A stretch of 64,000 bases of DNA from assembly GCF_001641265.1 (NCBI RefSeq), contig NW_020167523.1, positions 1,662,592-1,726,591 of the forward strand, in the 5' to 3' direction. Shown here piece by piece: positions 1-12,080 of this stretch. The stretch is from Pseudogymnoascus destructans (taxonomy: Eukaryota; Ascomycota; Leotiomycetes; Thelebolales; Thelebolaceae). A program made the translations under genes and the position numbers. The notes beneath the pieces were generated by a model. The model had not been told where the DNA came from. It searched no databases and worked only from the letters and a program-made list of their open reading frames with translations. Numbering within the stretch: the stretch's first letter is position 1; each line of letters begins with the position of its first letter.

Positions 1-949
1 GGCCCAGCGGTCGTAGCTGCAGCGGTGGTTTGTCTGGTAGTCATTCTGGGCAGTTGACCGTCGTTGTCTTGGGGTATGTTTGATGTCAGCTTTTTCGACA
101 TATTGCCTCAGGTGTGTATCGGTCCAGATACGAAAGAGCTTGACTTCCGGTAGCTCGTAGCTATCAACGCTCTTGTCCACAATTTCCTCTGTGCTATGAG
201 GTGGTTCTTAAGGATCTCGTATCCTATTTGGCGCCAACGCGTCGGCGACTTTACCAGCTTGTTCTGAAGAATCAAACCCTGATCCACTGGCTGTCCGTGA
301 GATCTCTGGAATCACGGCTATTTGAAGTCGTCAGGTCTCTCCTCCGAAATGTCACCGAGTCGCAGTCGATGGTGTAACGGTAGTTCTCCTGAGTCGTTCC
401 GGTGTGGGATATTATTTAAGTACGGCCGTCCCCAGCAGGCGTGATCTTTTTTGTATAATGTAAGGACACAGGCACCCAGCTCACAGTAATAGCATATGAG
501 AGTGCGAGTCGGAGGCTAAACGGATGCTATCCTATAGGTCTACTACGAAGGATACAAAAAAGATGATGAGGAACCCCGTTTGGTCAATCCCCTTAAGTAC
601 CCGAAATGGGTCCGACTCGGCTAACCTACCCTAATGCTCCCCACGTGACCGTAACCTGCCCGACTCCGATGCTTTCCATCACTGAGGGCTTTGGCATCCT
701 TACATTTATTAGGCCTAGCATCAGAATGTTTAATGAAATGCTCTAAATAAAGCATTGCTTGTTCGCCATTTGTATATCCAGAATCAGAGAGCAATATGAG
801 CTCCGCTTAGCTTTTCATTATACCAGGACTCCATATGTTGTCGTCCTTGTATAATAATCACTAGTGGAATCACTTGTCCAATTGCACAGATTGACTCGAT
901 TATAGTAATAGACCTGCGATTTTCGGCCATTGGAACATACATCTTAGTA

Positions 950-1555
950 GGGTCAGTTTATTTATATTTCAATGACGATAACTAATTGTACATACCTCTG
1001 TAATATATATAGGAAGTATTACCTCCTCCTTAGTGCTAATCCAACATGAAAGCCAGTTTCATCAAAGTTATAGACGTTTTGTGGCTAGATATCATGTTGG
1101 ATACACCATGACAAATATACTGAAAACCAGTCCTCTACTGCTGAAATATCATGAGTTGTAACTCGAAGTCGAGCAATCACTTTCGTTTTAACGACTCGAA
1201 AAAGGTTAGAATGGCTTTTTATAAAGCCCTGAAACCAGCGCCATGAAGGCGCTGGTTTCGGTGGTATTTCTACCGCCTACAAGTGGCTAATTGCAGCAAA
1301 AACCATTGCTCTTGATGCCCCTTAACCCGCATGATACGAATCTTCGACATATTTGTATATTGCCTTAATTTGTACCTCTGAGAGTATCTTATTTTGTCCT
1401 CCGCGTTTAGAAATAGGAGACGATATTGGGGCTTCGGCGGCTTTCAACTTCGCTCGTCGAGTATAGGAATTAAGCGTCTTAACATTATAAATTTGAGCGG
1501 CGGTGATTGGCTTTTCGGAAGGGTTCTTGCGGAGGAATTCGAGGGCTTGGTCCAT
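950..1555 (-). mobile_element. Decayed pogo/Fot-like DNA transposase
   Basis: Read on the minus strand, 1555-1322 encodes an N-terminal helix-turn-helix typical of fungal pogo transposases (it begins MDQALEFLRKNP and contains ITAAQIYNV). Further downstream, near 1082-1024, another reading gives VYNFDETGFHVG, the first-Asp segment of the pogo/Tc1 DDE domain. Stops and frame changes separate the two pieces, so no intact transposase remains. The flanks (1-950 and 1555-2170) hold no gene that I can support. The family assignment rests on the two motifs; element ends were not found. Confidence 0.75.
1231..1259. repeat. Perfect 12-bp hairpin inside the pogo relic
   Basis: Arms 1231-1242 (GAAACCAGCGCC) and 1248-1259 are exact reverse complements with a 5-nt loop. 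It is GC-rich in an AT-rich relic. Function unknown. Confidence 0.8.
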
Positions 1556-1677
1556 TATACAGAGCAAAATTATCGCAGGTGCATAGTTGAGAGTGGGAAA
1601 CATATATATTTGGGTGTAAATCTCTGACTCGGCTATGACGGGATGCAATTTCGCTTTCCGGATGCACTTCGCTTTCG

Positions 1678-1700
1678 CCGACCACCTGTAAGGTGGTCGG
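1678..1700. repeat. Perfect 10-bp hairpin beside the pogo relic
   Basis: Arms 1678-1687 (CCGACCACCT) and 1691-1700 are exact reverse complements with a 3-nt loop. It lies just outside the helix-turn-helix piece of the transposase relic. It could belong to an element terminus, but no partner end was found. Confidence 0.7.
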
Positions 1701-2175
1701 TGCGAACACCGACGATTACGTTACGCTTCAATAAATATACCATAGATTAATTCTCATTTTTTATACAGAAATCCTGCGCCGCTTAACAAATATCCGGGAT
1801 TAACATCCAAGCAGCTACCGTGGGCTGTTGACCTCAAGTTATTGATATTATCGACCATAGGCTGGTGTTGTGATGTTCTCAGTTCTCAGTTCCTTCCTTG
1901 AATTCAGCTCGCCTTGAGACACGTGTGGCAACTCCACTAGTGCATCCCACCTTTCGCGTATGACAGGGTAGCAGCGACCAAAACAAACCAGCCTCAGCAC
2001 CATTCAACAACGACAAAACAGTAATATACTCGACGAAAAACGACTATCAACAATCGACAACAGCTCGAAATCATTGCGATGCTGTGACGCTACGACTCTA
2101 CAGCTTTAAAATTCGAAAAGCCGCGCGCGCGTTGAAGAATAGAGCTCATATAGCCTTTGTTTACATCTCCTCAAG
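1701..2175. other. Intergenic, upstream of INCENP
   Basis: No coding region is visible. The last part is presumably promoter and 5' UTR of the INCENP gene that starts at 2176. No specific element is identified. Confidence 0.5.
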
Positions 2176-5100
2176 ATGGCTACCGGACGTTTAGCTACGA
2201 GACTTCAGGTTGGATCAGCCGCTTGGGTGGCGGAGGAGAGGTCATCTGCGGTTCAGATTGCAGATGCGGAAGTGGAGGAGTTTACCTTCTCTGCGCGTAA
2301 CGAGCTGGACTGGTTGAACGAGCACATGGCGGAGATATTCAACGAGAACCAGATGTAGGTTGACGTGGCTTTTGTGCCGGCAGTCCGATTGCTAACGCGA
2401 ACGCAGGAATGTTACAGAGATGTTCAAGACACCTGGAAAATTGCGTGGCAAAACGCCGCGGACGGCGAGGAAGCGGAATCCCTTAGAAGTGAGAGCGGTG
2501 AGTACTTATGCTTCGTGGAATATTGGGCTTGACTGACTGTTATAGCCTCTTTCCGATATCTTCTCGGCATCACCGCGACAAAACGGAAATGGGAGTCCCT
2601 TGCGACAGGTTTATGAGCGCCAAGCTCCTAAGTTCAAGGTCGCGGAAGACGTGCTGGTGCCACAAGCCGATTTCGCAATGCCGCCAAAACCAGCACGGGC
2701 AGGCAACAACATATTCCAGGATTCGGGTTACCATGGTAGCCAATCTACTCAGGCTGCATCTATGGTGTTTGAGACTCAAGAATCTACGCAAGAGGCAACG
2801 CAACCATTTACACAACCATTTACACAACCGTGCAATCCATCGAGGACACCCGCCAAAGCCGACCTCCTTTCAGAAGTGGATGACGTGCAATCAGAAGAAC
2901 GGCGAACAACCGAAGGCTCATATGAATACGCAAAGGAAGAGCAGACTATGCAGATGGCGATGGAAAAGGTTGTCGCGGACACCGCTCCAGTCACAAAGCA
3001 ACCCTTGGAGGTGGATTTTGACTCGCCCGAGCAGATTCGACCGGCATCCCCTGAACCGAAGTCCCCAGAAACTGCCGCGCCCGCTCCGCTAGAAAAAGAG
3101 CTACCTCAGCTGCCTGGGACCGAGCAGAAAGAAACGGAAGTATTTGACGAGGCTGCGACACCATCGGGTGGCTCGAGCCCAGTCAGCCAAATTGTCCGCA
3201 AGAGCAGTCTTAGTTTTGCTGCGCTGCCGGCACGAGAGCCATTGACAACGAAGAAGAGCATGGGCAACCGCCCAAGCCATCTGGAGCAAAACCGAACGAG
3301 CTACTATGGAAAAGGCAACGATGACAGAGGTTTCGGGAACGAAGATGGAGATGACGATGAGATGGACGTAGACGATGTTGAGCCAGCGGCAGAGCCTGCC
3401 TCAACAGCAGCACGGGCTTTCAACAAGACGTACACTCAGCGTCTGCAAGACCAAATCAGTATGCTGGGGCAATCAAAACCGAATGCGCCTAGACCATCAA
3501 AGTCGATTCCTAACATTGCCGCCATGGCTGCACAACAGCAAGAATCTCGCCCTGCAGAATCCCCAAGTAGAACTGAACGCGCGTTCAACGCACCTGGAGC
3601 GTTCCCAGAAGATGAGGATTCCTGGATTGGGCCGCCAACCACAGCTGCCCCATCGAAGCCGTTCAGCCCGAGACCTGCATTAACGAAGAGCTATACGACT
3701 GAGGTGATGGAAGACATTCGTGGCAAGGAGAGCATTGGTGGCCATGAATTCAACGTCCCAAAGCAGCGTGAAATACGCCAACCTTCTCCATTACGAGAAG
3801 TTGCTCAGTATCGTCCGAATGGCCTTTTCGGCCACGCAAAGTCCCAATCCACGTCTGTTATCCGGTCTCCAAACAAGGCCCATGATGATAATGAGCTTCT
3901 CAAGAAGACCATTTCAGTTTCGAACCCGAATCCTGGCGGCGAGCAATCACCTCCTAAGTCGCCTACAAGAAGTTATCGCGAGAGCCCATTGAAGGCGGCC
4001 AAAGACAAGCTTTCATCTATCTTGAAGACCTCCAAGGGACTCTTCGCAAGTAGCGCTGCAGCCAGTGCAGATGCTATGGCGTCAACATTATCGCCACCAC
4101 CTGGACGAATGACCTGCCAAGCGTCAAAGTCAATTGCTGACCTTATGGAATCAACACACGCACCTTCCATCTATCCGTCGCTCAAGACTCAGCTCAGTAG
4201 CCAGAGCCTAATACCAGAGAGCCCGTCTAAGAAGGCTACCGTACGCAAGGCGAAGGAGAAGGAAGTGAGAGACGCGGAAGTCATGGTGCAACAGCTGAAT
4301 AAGCTGGATAGAGAACGCGAAAAGGAAGCTGAGAAGGCCCGACTTTTTATACAGCAAGAACGCGAAAGAGTCGCTGCGATGGAACGCAAGGTGGCTGCAC
4401 AGAAGGAACAGAAGGAGCAGGAGAGAAGAGCCGCCGCTCAAAAGGAGGAAGAGAGGAGGCTTGCTGCACAGAAGGAGGAGGATCGACGAATTACTGCACA
4501 GCAAGAGCAGGAGAGGCTGGCTGCTATCCAGAAGGAGGAAGAGAGAAAGGCTTTTGAACGTGAGGCTCTGGCTCGCGAGGCACCTGCGCCCCGCGCTACA
4601 AGAACGAGTCCACGAAAGACAAAGGCACAGCTTGAAGCAGAAGGGAAGGCTGCCGCCGCTACAGCAGAATATGCAGATGAAAATGTCGAGATGACAGAAT
4701 CTTCGTCCATACCTCAATCTCTTAGTCGTTCGCAAATTGGAAGGCCAAAGGAGCCAGTCAAACGTACATTAAGACCTACCGCCAAGCAGCCACCTACCAA
4801 CTCTCGTGGTGCGCCCGTTGTAATTCGGGTTAACACTGGATCCCGCCCGTTCCAGCCATCCAACGCGGCATTGGCAGCTTCTCTTGGCGACTCGCTGCCT
4901 CCGGCTGCTCCCCAACCTGTTGCTGGACCATCCAGAGCCAAGCAACCTGTCAGAGGTCTTCACCCAAAGGCATCTGTTGATAGCTTGAAGAGCGTTTCAT
5001 CATCGACGACAACGAAAGTCAAGGCTTTGGAAGCCGCCGCCCGTAAGAGGGAGCAGGATGAGCGAGAGGCTCAGCGGAAGCGTGACGCCAAAGCTGAGCT

Positions 5101-6190
5101 GACAAGCCAGCTCGAGTCAAAGCGCAACGCTCAGCGTGCTCTGGAGAAGAAGCAGGAGTTGGAAAAGGCAAAGCTCAACAGGCCTCCTCCGCCACCTGCT
5201 CGCCCGAACCCACATGCTGAACGGGACAAACCGCTTCCTACCACCCATCGTGTGGAGCCTGAGCCAGTTCATCGCATGAACCCTACCATGCAGAGGCCCC
5301 AGGAAGAGAGCAGAATGAACACTCTCCAGAATACTACAAAGGCACCGCCGAAGCGCCCAATGCCTGCTGACGAAGCTCAATCCCGTCCAGCTATGCCGCG
5401 GAACGGGCCTTCTTATCACCAAAATGATTCGAAGCGACGCAAGACCGAGGACGAGTTCCTTGATGATGCCATGGAGACTCAACCTAGGGGAGCAATGGCT
5501 CCTCCAATTAGACAGTCAACCATTCGTCACAAGGTATGCAACTCAACGGAACATCTCCAGACTAAGCTAACCAAATTTCAGGATGTCCCAATGAAGTCTC
5601 TCTTCCCTACTGGCTACTCCGCCGCACCATCTTCGCACAGCACGGTCCACAACGCACCACATGCAATCCCCCAGCACATGCAATCCAAGCCTACCCGCCC
5701 AATGGACATGACCCAGACATCCAAGGCACCCATCAACTTCGCACCCAACCCCGCGCACAAGACTCCTGCGCGTCCTCTTGGCCCTGGCCACCCCAACGGC
5801 AAGTCGACCTCGAAGCCTTCGGCTAAGTCGTCACCGCGATACATCAACGGCGAGAACATCGACTTGCCCGAGATCCACACGGACTCCGAAGACGAGAACT
5901 CGGATGCAGGCGGTGACTTCGCGGTCCCCGAGTGGGCAAACAGCCCTAACCTCGCGGCTGGGATCATGGCGCAGGAGGGCTGTGATCCGACGAGTGTGTT
6001 TGGAGCACCAGGGGAGCTGAGGATGGAAGAGGTCTTTAGGAATAAGGAGCGTTGGGGGAAATTTAGGCAGAGAACGAGCAGTGCCAACTGGAGCGGGACT
6101 GATCGGTTGACGGAGGAGGAGATTCAACGCGATCTGGTTGCGAGGGAGAGGCTGAGGAGAGAGGGTGGATGGACGTATGGAATGAGCTGA
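2176..6190 (+). CDS. Inner centromere protein (INCENP/Sli15-like)
   Basis: Chromosomal passenger complex scaffold that binds and activates Aurora kinase (Ark1/Ipl1) at centromeres and spindle midzone. Proposed exons are 2176-2354, 2407-2497, 2546-5533 and 5582-6190, giving about 1288 aa in one frame. The donors (gtaggt, gtgagt, gtatgc) and upstream CTAAC/CTGAC branch sites fit; the third intron is 48 nt and could be read through. The short N-terminal exon holds the acidic segment that starts MATGRLATRLQVG. A long disordered, Pro/Ser-rich middle follows, then a charged coiled coil or single helix near residues 650-770 (repeated QKEEERR units) and a second charged helix near 920. The C-terminal IN-box (PEWANSPNL near residue 1202, ending GGWTYGMS) is the Aurora-binding signature and the main reason for the call. 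Confidence 0.9.
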
Positions 6191-6748
6191 AGGGTTGAAG
6201 AGATTGAGCATGATGACTTGCATGAAGGAGAGGGCGAAGCGGATTATATTTAAGGAGAGCGGTTTGCATATTTACTGTCCTTGCTTGCGGGACATGCATA
6301 CAATTTTGGCGTTGGGGTGTCTGGATAGTATCTTGAGTGGTGGATAGCAGAGCGCTTCCATCTGTTACCTAGGGTCTTATGACATATGTTTGGAATTGAA
6401 TGTCTACTCTCTTTGTTAAATATCTTCTCGTTACCGTAAATGATATCTTGCCTCGGCTGTGAAGAAACTGCTAAACAGGGTGGACGAGGGTCCTGTGTCT
6501 CGGCCTTGTGGACCAAGTCCTCAAGATCAAAGAAACGCTCGACACTTGGCAGAATTTTAGGAATTGCCATATAACTTAGAAGAGCTGTACATTTCTATAT
6601 AGAAATACATTTTATCTCATTTCAATACCCCAATCATACACGTTCGAAACATTGCATAAACCCCACCTATGATACAAATGCACGCTACACTGTCCATCCC
6701 CAGACTATCTTACCCCTTCCATCTTCTCCTCCCCTGCCTTATCCCCAT
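6191..6748. other. Convergent 3' intergenic spacer
   Basis: It lies between the stop of INCENP and the stop of the uS4m gene. It must hold both 3' UTRs and poly(A) sites. No other feature is seen. Confidence 0.5.
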
Positions 6749-8073
6749 CTATCTCCGTCTCAAGTACCAGTTATAAGCCAGCGTCGAGGCGTCCGACGGG
6801 AACGGCGACGGCACCTCCGCAATCCCCGGTCGCGCCACCGGATGCCTCAAGTACACCGCCGCGCAGATATTATGGTTAACCTCCAGATATCTCGGCACAA
6901 ACGCAAACGCAGACATATACGGACGCGGCCTCCACGGCGTCGCATACGGCTTACTCGAATCAATCGGGTTCTCGCGAACCTCGCGCAGCGCCTCCGCGAG
7001 CGTCTTGCGGTCCGCCTCAGGTGCCTTCTGCATTGCTGACTCCTTGGTAGCTACGACCTGCGCCTGCAGCGATGGGTCGACGTTTCCGGAAGTCGGAGCG
7101 GCGGCCGGTTTGGCCTTAGGCACGTTGGCGAGGGAAAGCTTGGACACGAGCTCGGCGACTTGCGCGTCGAGGTCTTCGGTGGTGGTGCGGCTCACGCTGC
7201 CGATTGCGCGGCGCACGGTGGCGGAGAAGGCGCGGATCTCCTGCTTCTTCTTGGCGTTGGGGCTGTGGGCGCTCTTGTCGGCGAGGACGGCGCGCGCGCT
7301 GGCGAGGAGGGATTGGAGGTTGTCTTTGTGCTCTTTGCGCTGCTTCTTCTCGATGGCTGCTTCGTCGAGCTCGGGTTCCTCGGCGGGTGTGGCTTCTTCC
7401 AAGGTCTCTTCAGAGGTGGTCTCCTCGGAGCGGGGAGCTTTCGCGGCGGCGAGACGCTTGCGGTGGGCTTTGGTTGCTTGGACGTCCTCAACTTCTTTGG
7501 GAGCGCCGGTGGCAAAGAGGACGCGGTCGGGCTCGACTTGGAACATGTCGCCGGGGTTGAGGTGGTAGCCGGGATAGGTCATCTAAAGCTGTTGTTAGCC
7601 GGTAATTGGCTTGTGTGGACAGTTAACACCCATACCTTCTTGCCATTGACCTTGACGCCTCCGTGTAGAACAAACTGCCGTGCTTGCCTTGCACTGCTGG
7701 CGAACAGGGCCCGGAAGACAGCTGTGTCTAGTCTCCGCTCTACTGGTGCATATGTCATGCCCATGTAGGGGATCACTTTGTTTTGTCTCAACCGACGACC
7801 TTTTGCATCTAAAGCTTCACCGGTCTGAAGACCCGAGCCGCGGCCGGTGGCCTGCTCAGATCCATCGTAGTAGGCCATGTATCTGTGATTCATGGGTATT
7901 ACGGACTTGATGCGGGACGTAAACATTCGCTGCCACTTCTTCTCGCGGATCTGCTCGCCGTGGTAGGCGCGGGTTGCCCTCTTCGCAAACCATTTCTGCT
8001 GGAAGTAGGTGGCGCGAAGGAATGTGGTTCTTTGTTGAGAGAGGTTGTAGAGGTTGTATTTGCTCATCGACAT
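6749..8073 (-). CDS. NAM9: Mitochondrial small-subunit ribosomal protein uS4m (Nam9-like)
   Basis: Component of the mitochondrial ribosome small subunit; bacterial S4 nucleates 16S rRNA folding. Exons are 8073-7636 and 7582-6749, giving 423 aa. The intron (54 nt, gtatgg...tttag) joins VNGKK directly to [14 protein letters not shown]. The N-terminus ([18 protein letters not shown]) and the S4 RNA-binding domain ([18 protein letters not shown]) match fungal Nam9 proteins. Residues about 160-330 are a charged, low-complexity insert, and the C-terminus ([20 protein letters not shown]) is the usual conserved tail. A second in-frame Met lies two codons downstream. The gene is divergent from the La gene, with a 685-bp shared upstream region. 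Confidence 0.9.
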
Positions 8074-8758
8074 GCGGATTTTCTAGCAGGTTCAGATGGT
8101 TAGCAGGCGCACACGGGTGAAGCGTTTGGAGACGCGGAAATTGGGACTGGAATGAAGCTTACTGGCGCCTTGAGGCCATGGAAGCGTTTTGTCCTCATGG
8201 TGAGTTACGTGTATGTGCTGGACTGCGGGAATTGGAAGCAGCACGCGGCAATTCAAGACCCAATTCGAGCACGAGACGACGTTCGGGATGCTTCACCTCG
8301 AAATGCAAGCCTCGAAAAATCTCAATGTGGTCTAGTGGGCGGCGCGGAGCGGAGCGGAGGCAGCGGAGGGCGGCGGAAAGCTTTTGCGGAATTTGCAGCC
8401 TTGCCCATCAAGCGAGGCAACTCTTCGTTTCTTTTGTCGAACTTTTGGTCACCAGCCTTGCATTTTAGTCGAAGCATTAAAACACTCATAACCACTCTGT
8501 CGCCATTTTTGTACGTCAATCCCGTCAATATACATATATCTTTTACACGGCATACTTATATTTGCTTAACAGGATTATTTCTTGACAAGAAAGCAAAAAG
8601 ACACTGCAGGTTGGACCGCGTGTTATCAACCTTTCACCCCGCCTTTCCCTCATTGACGCATCCGTCACTCCAACATCGACTTAATATAACCTGCACGTTA
8701 CATTAAAGGATACATATATCAATTGTTTGCCGGTCAATCCGTCAACAATCTAATTAAT
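8074..8758. promoter_or_regulatory. Shared divergent promoter region, uS4m / La
   Basis: These 685 bp separate the two divergent start codons. ORFs inside it lack family character. No named element is assigned. Confidence 0.5.
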
Positions 8759-10127
8759 ATGTCGGATTCCGTTCCTGAGGTCGCCAAGTTGGCAGAGCCT
8801 GTCGCAACTCAGGCGCTTGCAGAAGTCCCAGTGGCGACTGAAGCTGCGCCAGAGAAGACAGAGGCTGCACCAGCAGCGGATGCTGCCCCGGTTGCAACTG
8901 CTACTGAAACCCCTGCCAATGGCGCTGAGAAGACTGGAGAGGAGGCGAAGGACAGCTCTGACAGGAAGGGAGAATTCCAGCGCAACGGCCAGGACAGAGG
9001 ACCACGCGTGTTCAAGAGATACGAGAGCAAGAGCAAGTTCGACCCATCTAAGCTCCCAATCACGGACAACCCGTCCGAGATCCGCGCCCAGGTATGCGCC
9101 ATTTCCCTTCCCTTATTCTTGACGATCGCTGACAGGTTTGAAGGTTGACTTCTACTTCGGTGACTCCAATCTTCCCACCGACGACTTCTTGCTAGAATTG
9201 ACCGGCGGATCGGAGAACAAGCCCGTATCGCTGAAGAAAGTCCACGAATTCGGCCGCATGAAGCGTTTCCAGCCCTACTCCACCATCGTCGAGGCGCTGA
9301 AGACCTCCGTTGTCGTCGAGGTCAGCGGCGCCGCCGACGAGGAAGTCGTGAAGCGCAAGGTACCACTGAGAAATAACCAAGGCTCCGAAGCCACTCAGCT
9401 ATACAAGGCGAAGGAGGCCCGCTCCGTCTACGCCAAGGGCTTCGGCGACGAAGAGGCAACCACCCAATTCGACATCGAGGCTTTCTTCGCGACGTACGGC
9501 CCCACCAACGCGGTCCGCCTCCGCCGCGACGACGACACCAAGGCCTTCAAGGGGTCCGTGTACGTTGAGTTCGCGAGCGAGGAGCTGGCCAAAGCGTTCC
9601 TCGCGCTGGACCCCAAACCGAAGTGGAAGGGCGAGCAGGAGCTCGAGGTCATCTCCAAGGCCGACTATGTCATGACGTGCAACAAGGAGATTGCGGATGG
9701 CGTGAGGAAGCCAAAGGAGACCAAGGTCCGTGGCGGTGGCCGCGGTGGACGTGGAGGCGACCGCGACCAAGGCGACTGGAAGAAACGCCGTGCTGACGAC
9801 CAGAGGCACGGATTCAGGGATAACAAGGGGGGTCGTGGAGGCCGTGGTGGCCGCGGTGGACGTGGAGGTCGTGGCGGACGTGGTGGCAACCCCAACCGCG
9901 AGGCCAGGGGCCCACGCCCGGATAACAACAGAAACGAGGAGGCGTAAGTTGGAGCTCCCCGAATATTGCGCCTGTACTGACTGAATGATAGTGCTGCTAA
10001 GGCTTCCGCGCCGGAAGGAGGTGAGAGCAACAACAAGCGTGCGCGCGAGGATGACGGAGGAGCAGGACAGGCACCGGCTAAGAAGGTTGACACTAAGGAG
10101 GCGCTGGCACCGGCTGCGGCTTCGTAG
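8759..10127 (+). CDS. LHP1: La protein homologue (Lhp1/Sla1-like)
   Basis: Nuclear RNA chaperone that binds the 3' oligo-U of RNA polymerase III transcripts and protects pre-tRNAs. Exons are 8759-9091, 9144-9943 and 9992-10127, giving 422 aa. The 5' splice choice puts Q next to VDFYFGDSNLP, the classical La-motif opening; the acceptor there is AAG at 9141-9143 because CAG at 9133-9135 would give a stop. The La motif spans about residues 110-190 and an RRM follows at about 205-300 (SVYAKGF as RNP2-like, KGSVYVEF as RNP1-like). The tail has RGG repeats (about residues 310-370) and a KRAR basic motif that may act as a nuclear signal. The Met at 8759 (MSDSVPEV) is preferred over in-frame codons further upstream. 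Confidence 0.93.
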
Positions 10128-10596
10128 GCGATTTTTATTTGGATGCATTTCGTTTGCTTGCCTCAAAAATACTTTGTTGGGCGTTTGGGTATCGAGAGGG
10201 TGGTTCTATATAGCTGCCAGACTGTTAGGAATGGTAGCATTTGTATAAGAGATATGGATGGGATTTTTGTTATTTCGGTGGCGTGAAATCTTGCGTTTGA
10301 TATGCCCGCATACATCATTTGATCTTTGGACACCATGCATGATATATGGTTGAATTTTTGTGCACTTTTGATGGGATATACGTTCATGTTCGAGAGGTGT
10401 GCATTGAATTCTACATGAGCCGGTATATTGTACAACTATCCACAAATAGTACACCAGCATGCGCACAACGACGATGCCATCTCTCATCCCTAATTCTCGC
10501 TAGAGTAGTCCAATATACGAAGTCTGCCCCATTCCCATGCCCCAAATCCATCATATAGTCTATACATACAAAACCCCCTCCCCCAATTCCACCCAT
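10128..10596. other. Convergent 3' spacer, La / mL44
   Basis: It holds the 3' UTRs of the La and mL44 genes. AT-rich with no convincing ORF or RNA gene. Confidence 0.5.
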
Positions 10597-11796
10597 CTAA
10601 CAAGCCACAATCTCACCCATATCAATATGCGCCCCCTCCCACCTCCCCCCCTCCTCCACATCACTCGGCACCGGCGCGCTCGTCCCCTGTCCCGCAACCG
10701 GGGAATACATATACCACGCCTTCAACGCCGCAATCGCGGCCCTCGTCTTCGCTTCCCCCAGACTCGCACCCGCCGCCTCACCAAGCTTATCCTTCCCGCT
10801 AAAAATCCCAACCACATACACCGGATGTCTGCTGTTCCGTCCTGTCTCGCTCAGCAGCCTGGCGACGGGGAACTCAAAGTCCTCGCGCGCACACAGCCGC
10901 GACAGATCCCGCGTCGCCGTCTCGAACACGAAAAGCTTCTCGATCGCGAGGTGCCGCGATAGGACGTGTGCGCGGATAAACGCCTTTGCGGCTGCGCGAC
11001 CATTGTGAATGTACACTGCTCCCACGAGAGCGCGCACGAAGTTCGCATGTGCCGCCTCCGAGGTCTGCGCCCCAGCCAGGGAGAACTTGCTGACCACATC
11101 ACCGAACTCGTCGTCGTAGACCACACGACTGCTCAGTCCGCGACGGTAATTCTGGTCATCGTTCGGACGCCCCGATGTCGCGGTCGGGAGCTGGTTTCCC
11201 GGTTTCAGCTTGGAGAACTGGAGGAGTCCCGGGTCGACTTCCGACCCGGGGGCGGCGGCGGACTCGACACCCCATTCTTGGGCGAGCTTGGAGAGCGTGG
11301 CGGGGCCGACGTAGGCGTTCATTGAGGCGAAAAGGACGGCCATGGGGAGGCGGGGGTAGGTGCATAGGATCCACTCTGAGACGTGGAAGGAGAGAAGCGA
11401 GGAGCCTACTAGGGCGAGGGATGCGTTATTGAAGTCTCTCGCCGCGTCGGCGGAGGGGTCGACGAGCGTCCTCGCCAGCGTTTCCACGGGGAGCTTCGCG
11501 GGGAGGCTTAGACGGGCGTGTAGTGCGGCCAGCTTGGCGGAGGTGTGAGCCGCGCTGGGTAGGGGTGATGGGAAGGACTCCTCGGGTGCTTGGCGGAGAG
11601 GGTTGAGCGATTCATCTTCAAAGAGAACTTCGTCTGCTGCGGCGGCCGCGCTCGACAGTTGCCTCGTGCTGGCAATGCCTCGTACGAGCTGCTGCTGTTG
11701 GCATTGTTGGCGCTGCTGTCGGATGCAGCAGGGTCTTGCAGTCCTCCTTGCCAACAGCTGGCCCGTCCATTTCTCAGCCACCCGTAAACTCTTCAT
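10597..11796 (-). CDS. MRPL3: Mitochondrial large-subunit ribosomal protein mL44 (MrpL3-like)
   Basis: Mitochondrial ribosome large-subunit protein built on an inactive RNase III fold plus a double-stranded RNA-binding domain. The single exon gives 399 aa from the Met at 11796 (MKSLRVAEKWTGQ). The same frame is open upstream to 12024, but the upstream residues look like 5' UTR. The N-terminus is Gln/Arg-rich and suits a mitochondrial presequence. The RNase III-like part covers about residues 90-290 (LVGSSLLSFHVSEWILCTYP, then VRALVGAVYIHNG), and a dsRBD-like end follows (VYVVGIFSGKDKLGEAAG, TRAAIAALKAWY). I do not see the acidic signature of active RNase III, as expected for mL44. Confidence 0.88.
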   Translation of the reverse strand: MKSLRVAEKWTGQLLARRTARPCCIRQQRQQCQQQQLVRGIASTRQLSSAAAAADEVLFEDESLNPLRQAPEESFPSPLPSAAHTSAKLAALHARLSLPAKLPVETLARTLVDPSADAARDFNNASLALVGSSLLSFHVSEWILCTYPRLPMAVLFASMNAYVGPATLSKLAQEWGVESAAAPGSEVDPGLLQFSKLKPGNQLPTATSGRPNDDQNYRRGLSSRVVYDDEFGDVVSKFSLAGAQTSEAAHANFVRALVGAVYIHNGRAAAKAFIRAHVLSRHLAIEKLFVFETATRDLSRLCAREDFEFPVARLLSETGRNSRHPVYVVGIFSGKDKLGEAAGASLGEAKTRAAIAALKAWYMYSPVAGQGTSAPVPSDVEEGGRWEGAHIDMGEIVAC

Positions 11797-12080
11797 CGGG
11801 TATAATGTATATGTCCTCCTCTTGTACGTCCCCGCCGGTCCGGTATGATAACTTCGTAAATGGTCGACTTGGGCTCGGGCGGTTGGGCAAACTGCTGCGG
11901 TAGGAGGAGATATGCGCGGTTCCCAATAATTTTTAAAGCTTGCGAGAAAGATCTCGTGCCTCAATTGGGTGATGACTAAGCGGACCGGGAAGTCCCTCAC
12001 CACCTCCAATCCAACCTCATCCACTGAATTTCGCGTTGGAGCGGAACATCAACCACCACGATTACAGCCGATTCATCAAG

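Noticed and set aside
8152..8706. 184-codon ORF in the divergent promoter of uS4m and La
   Set aside because: No domain, mixed composition, and it overlaps the probable 5' region of the La transcript.
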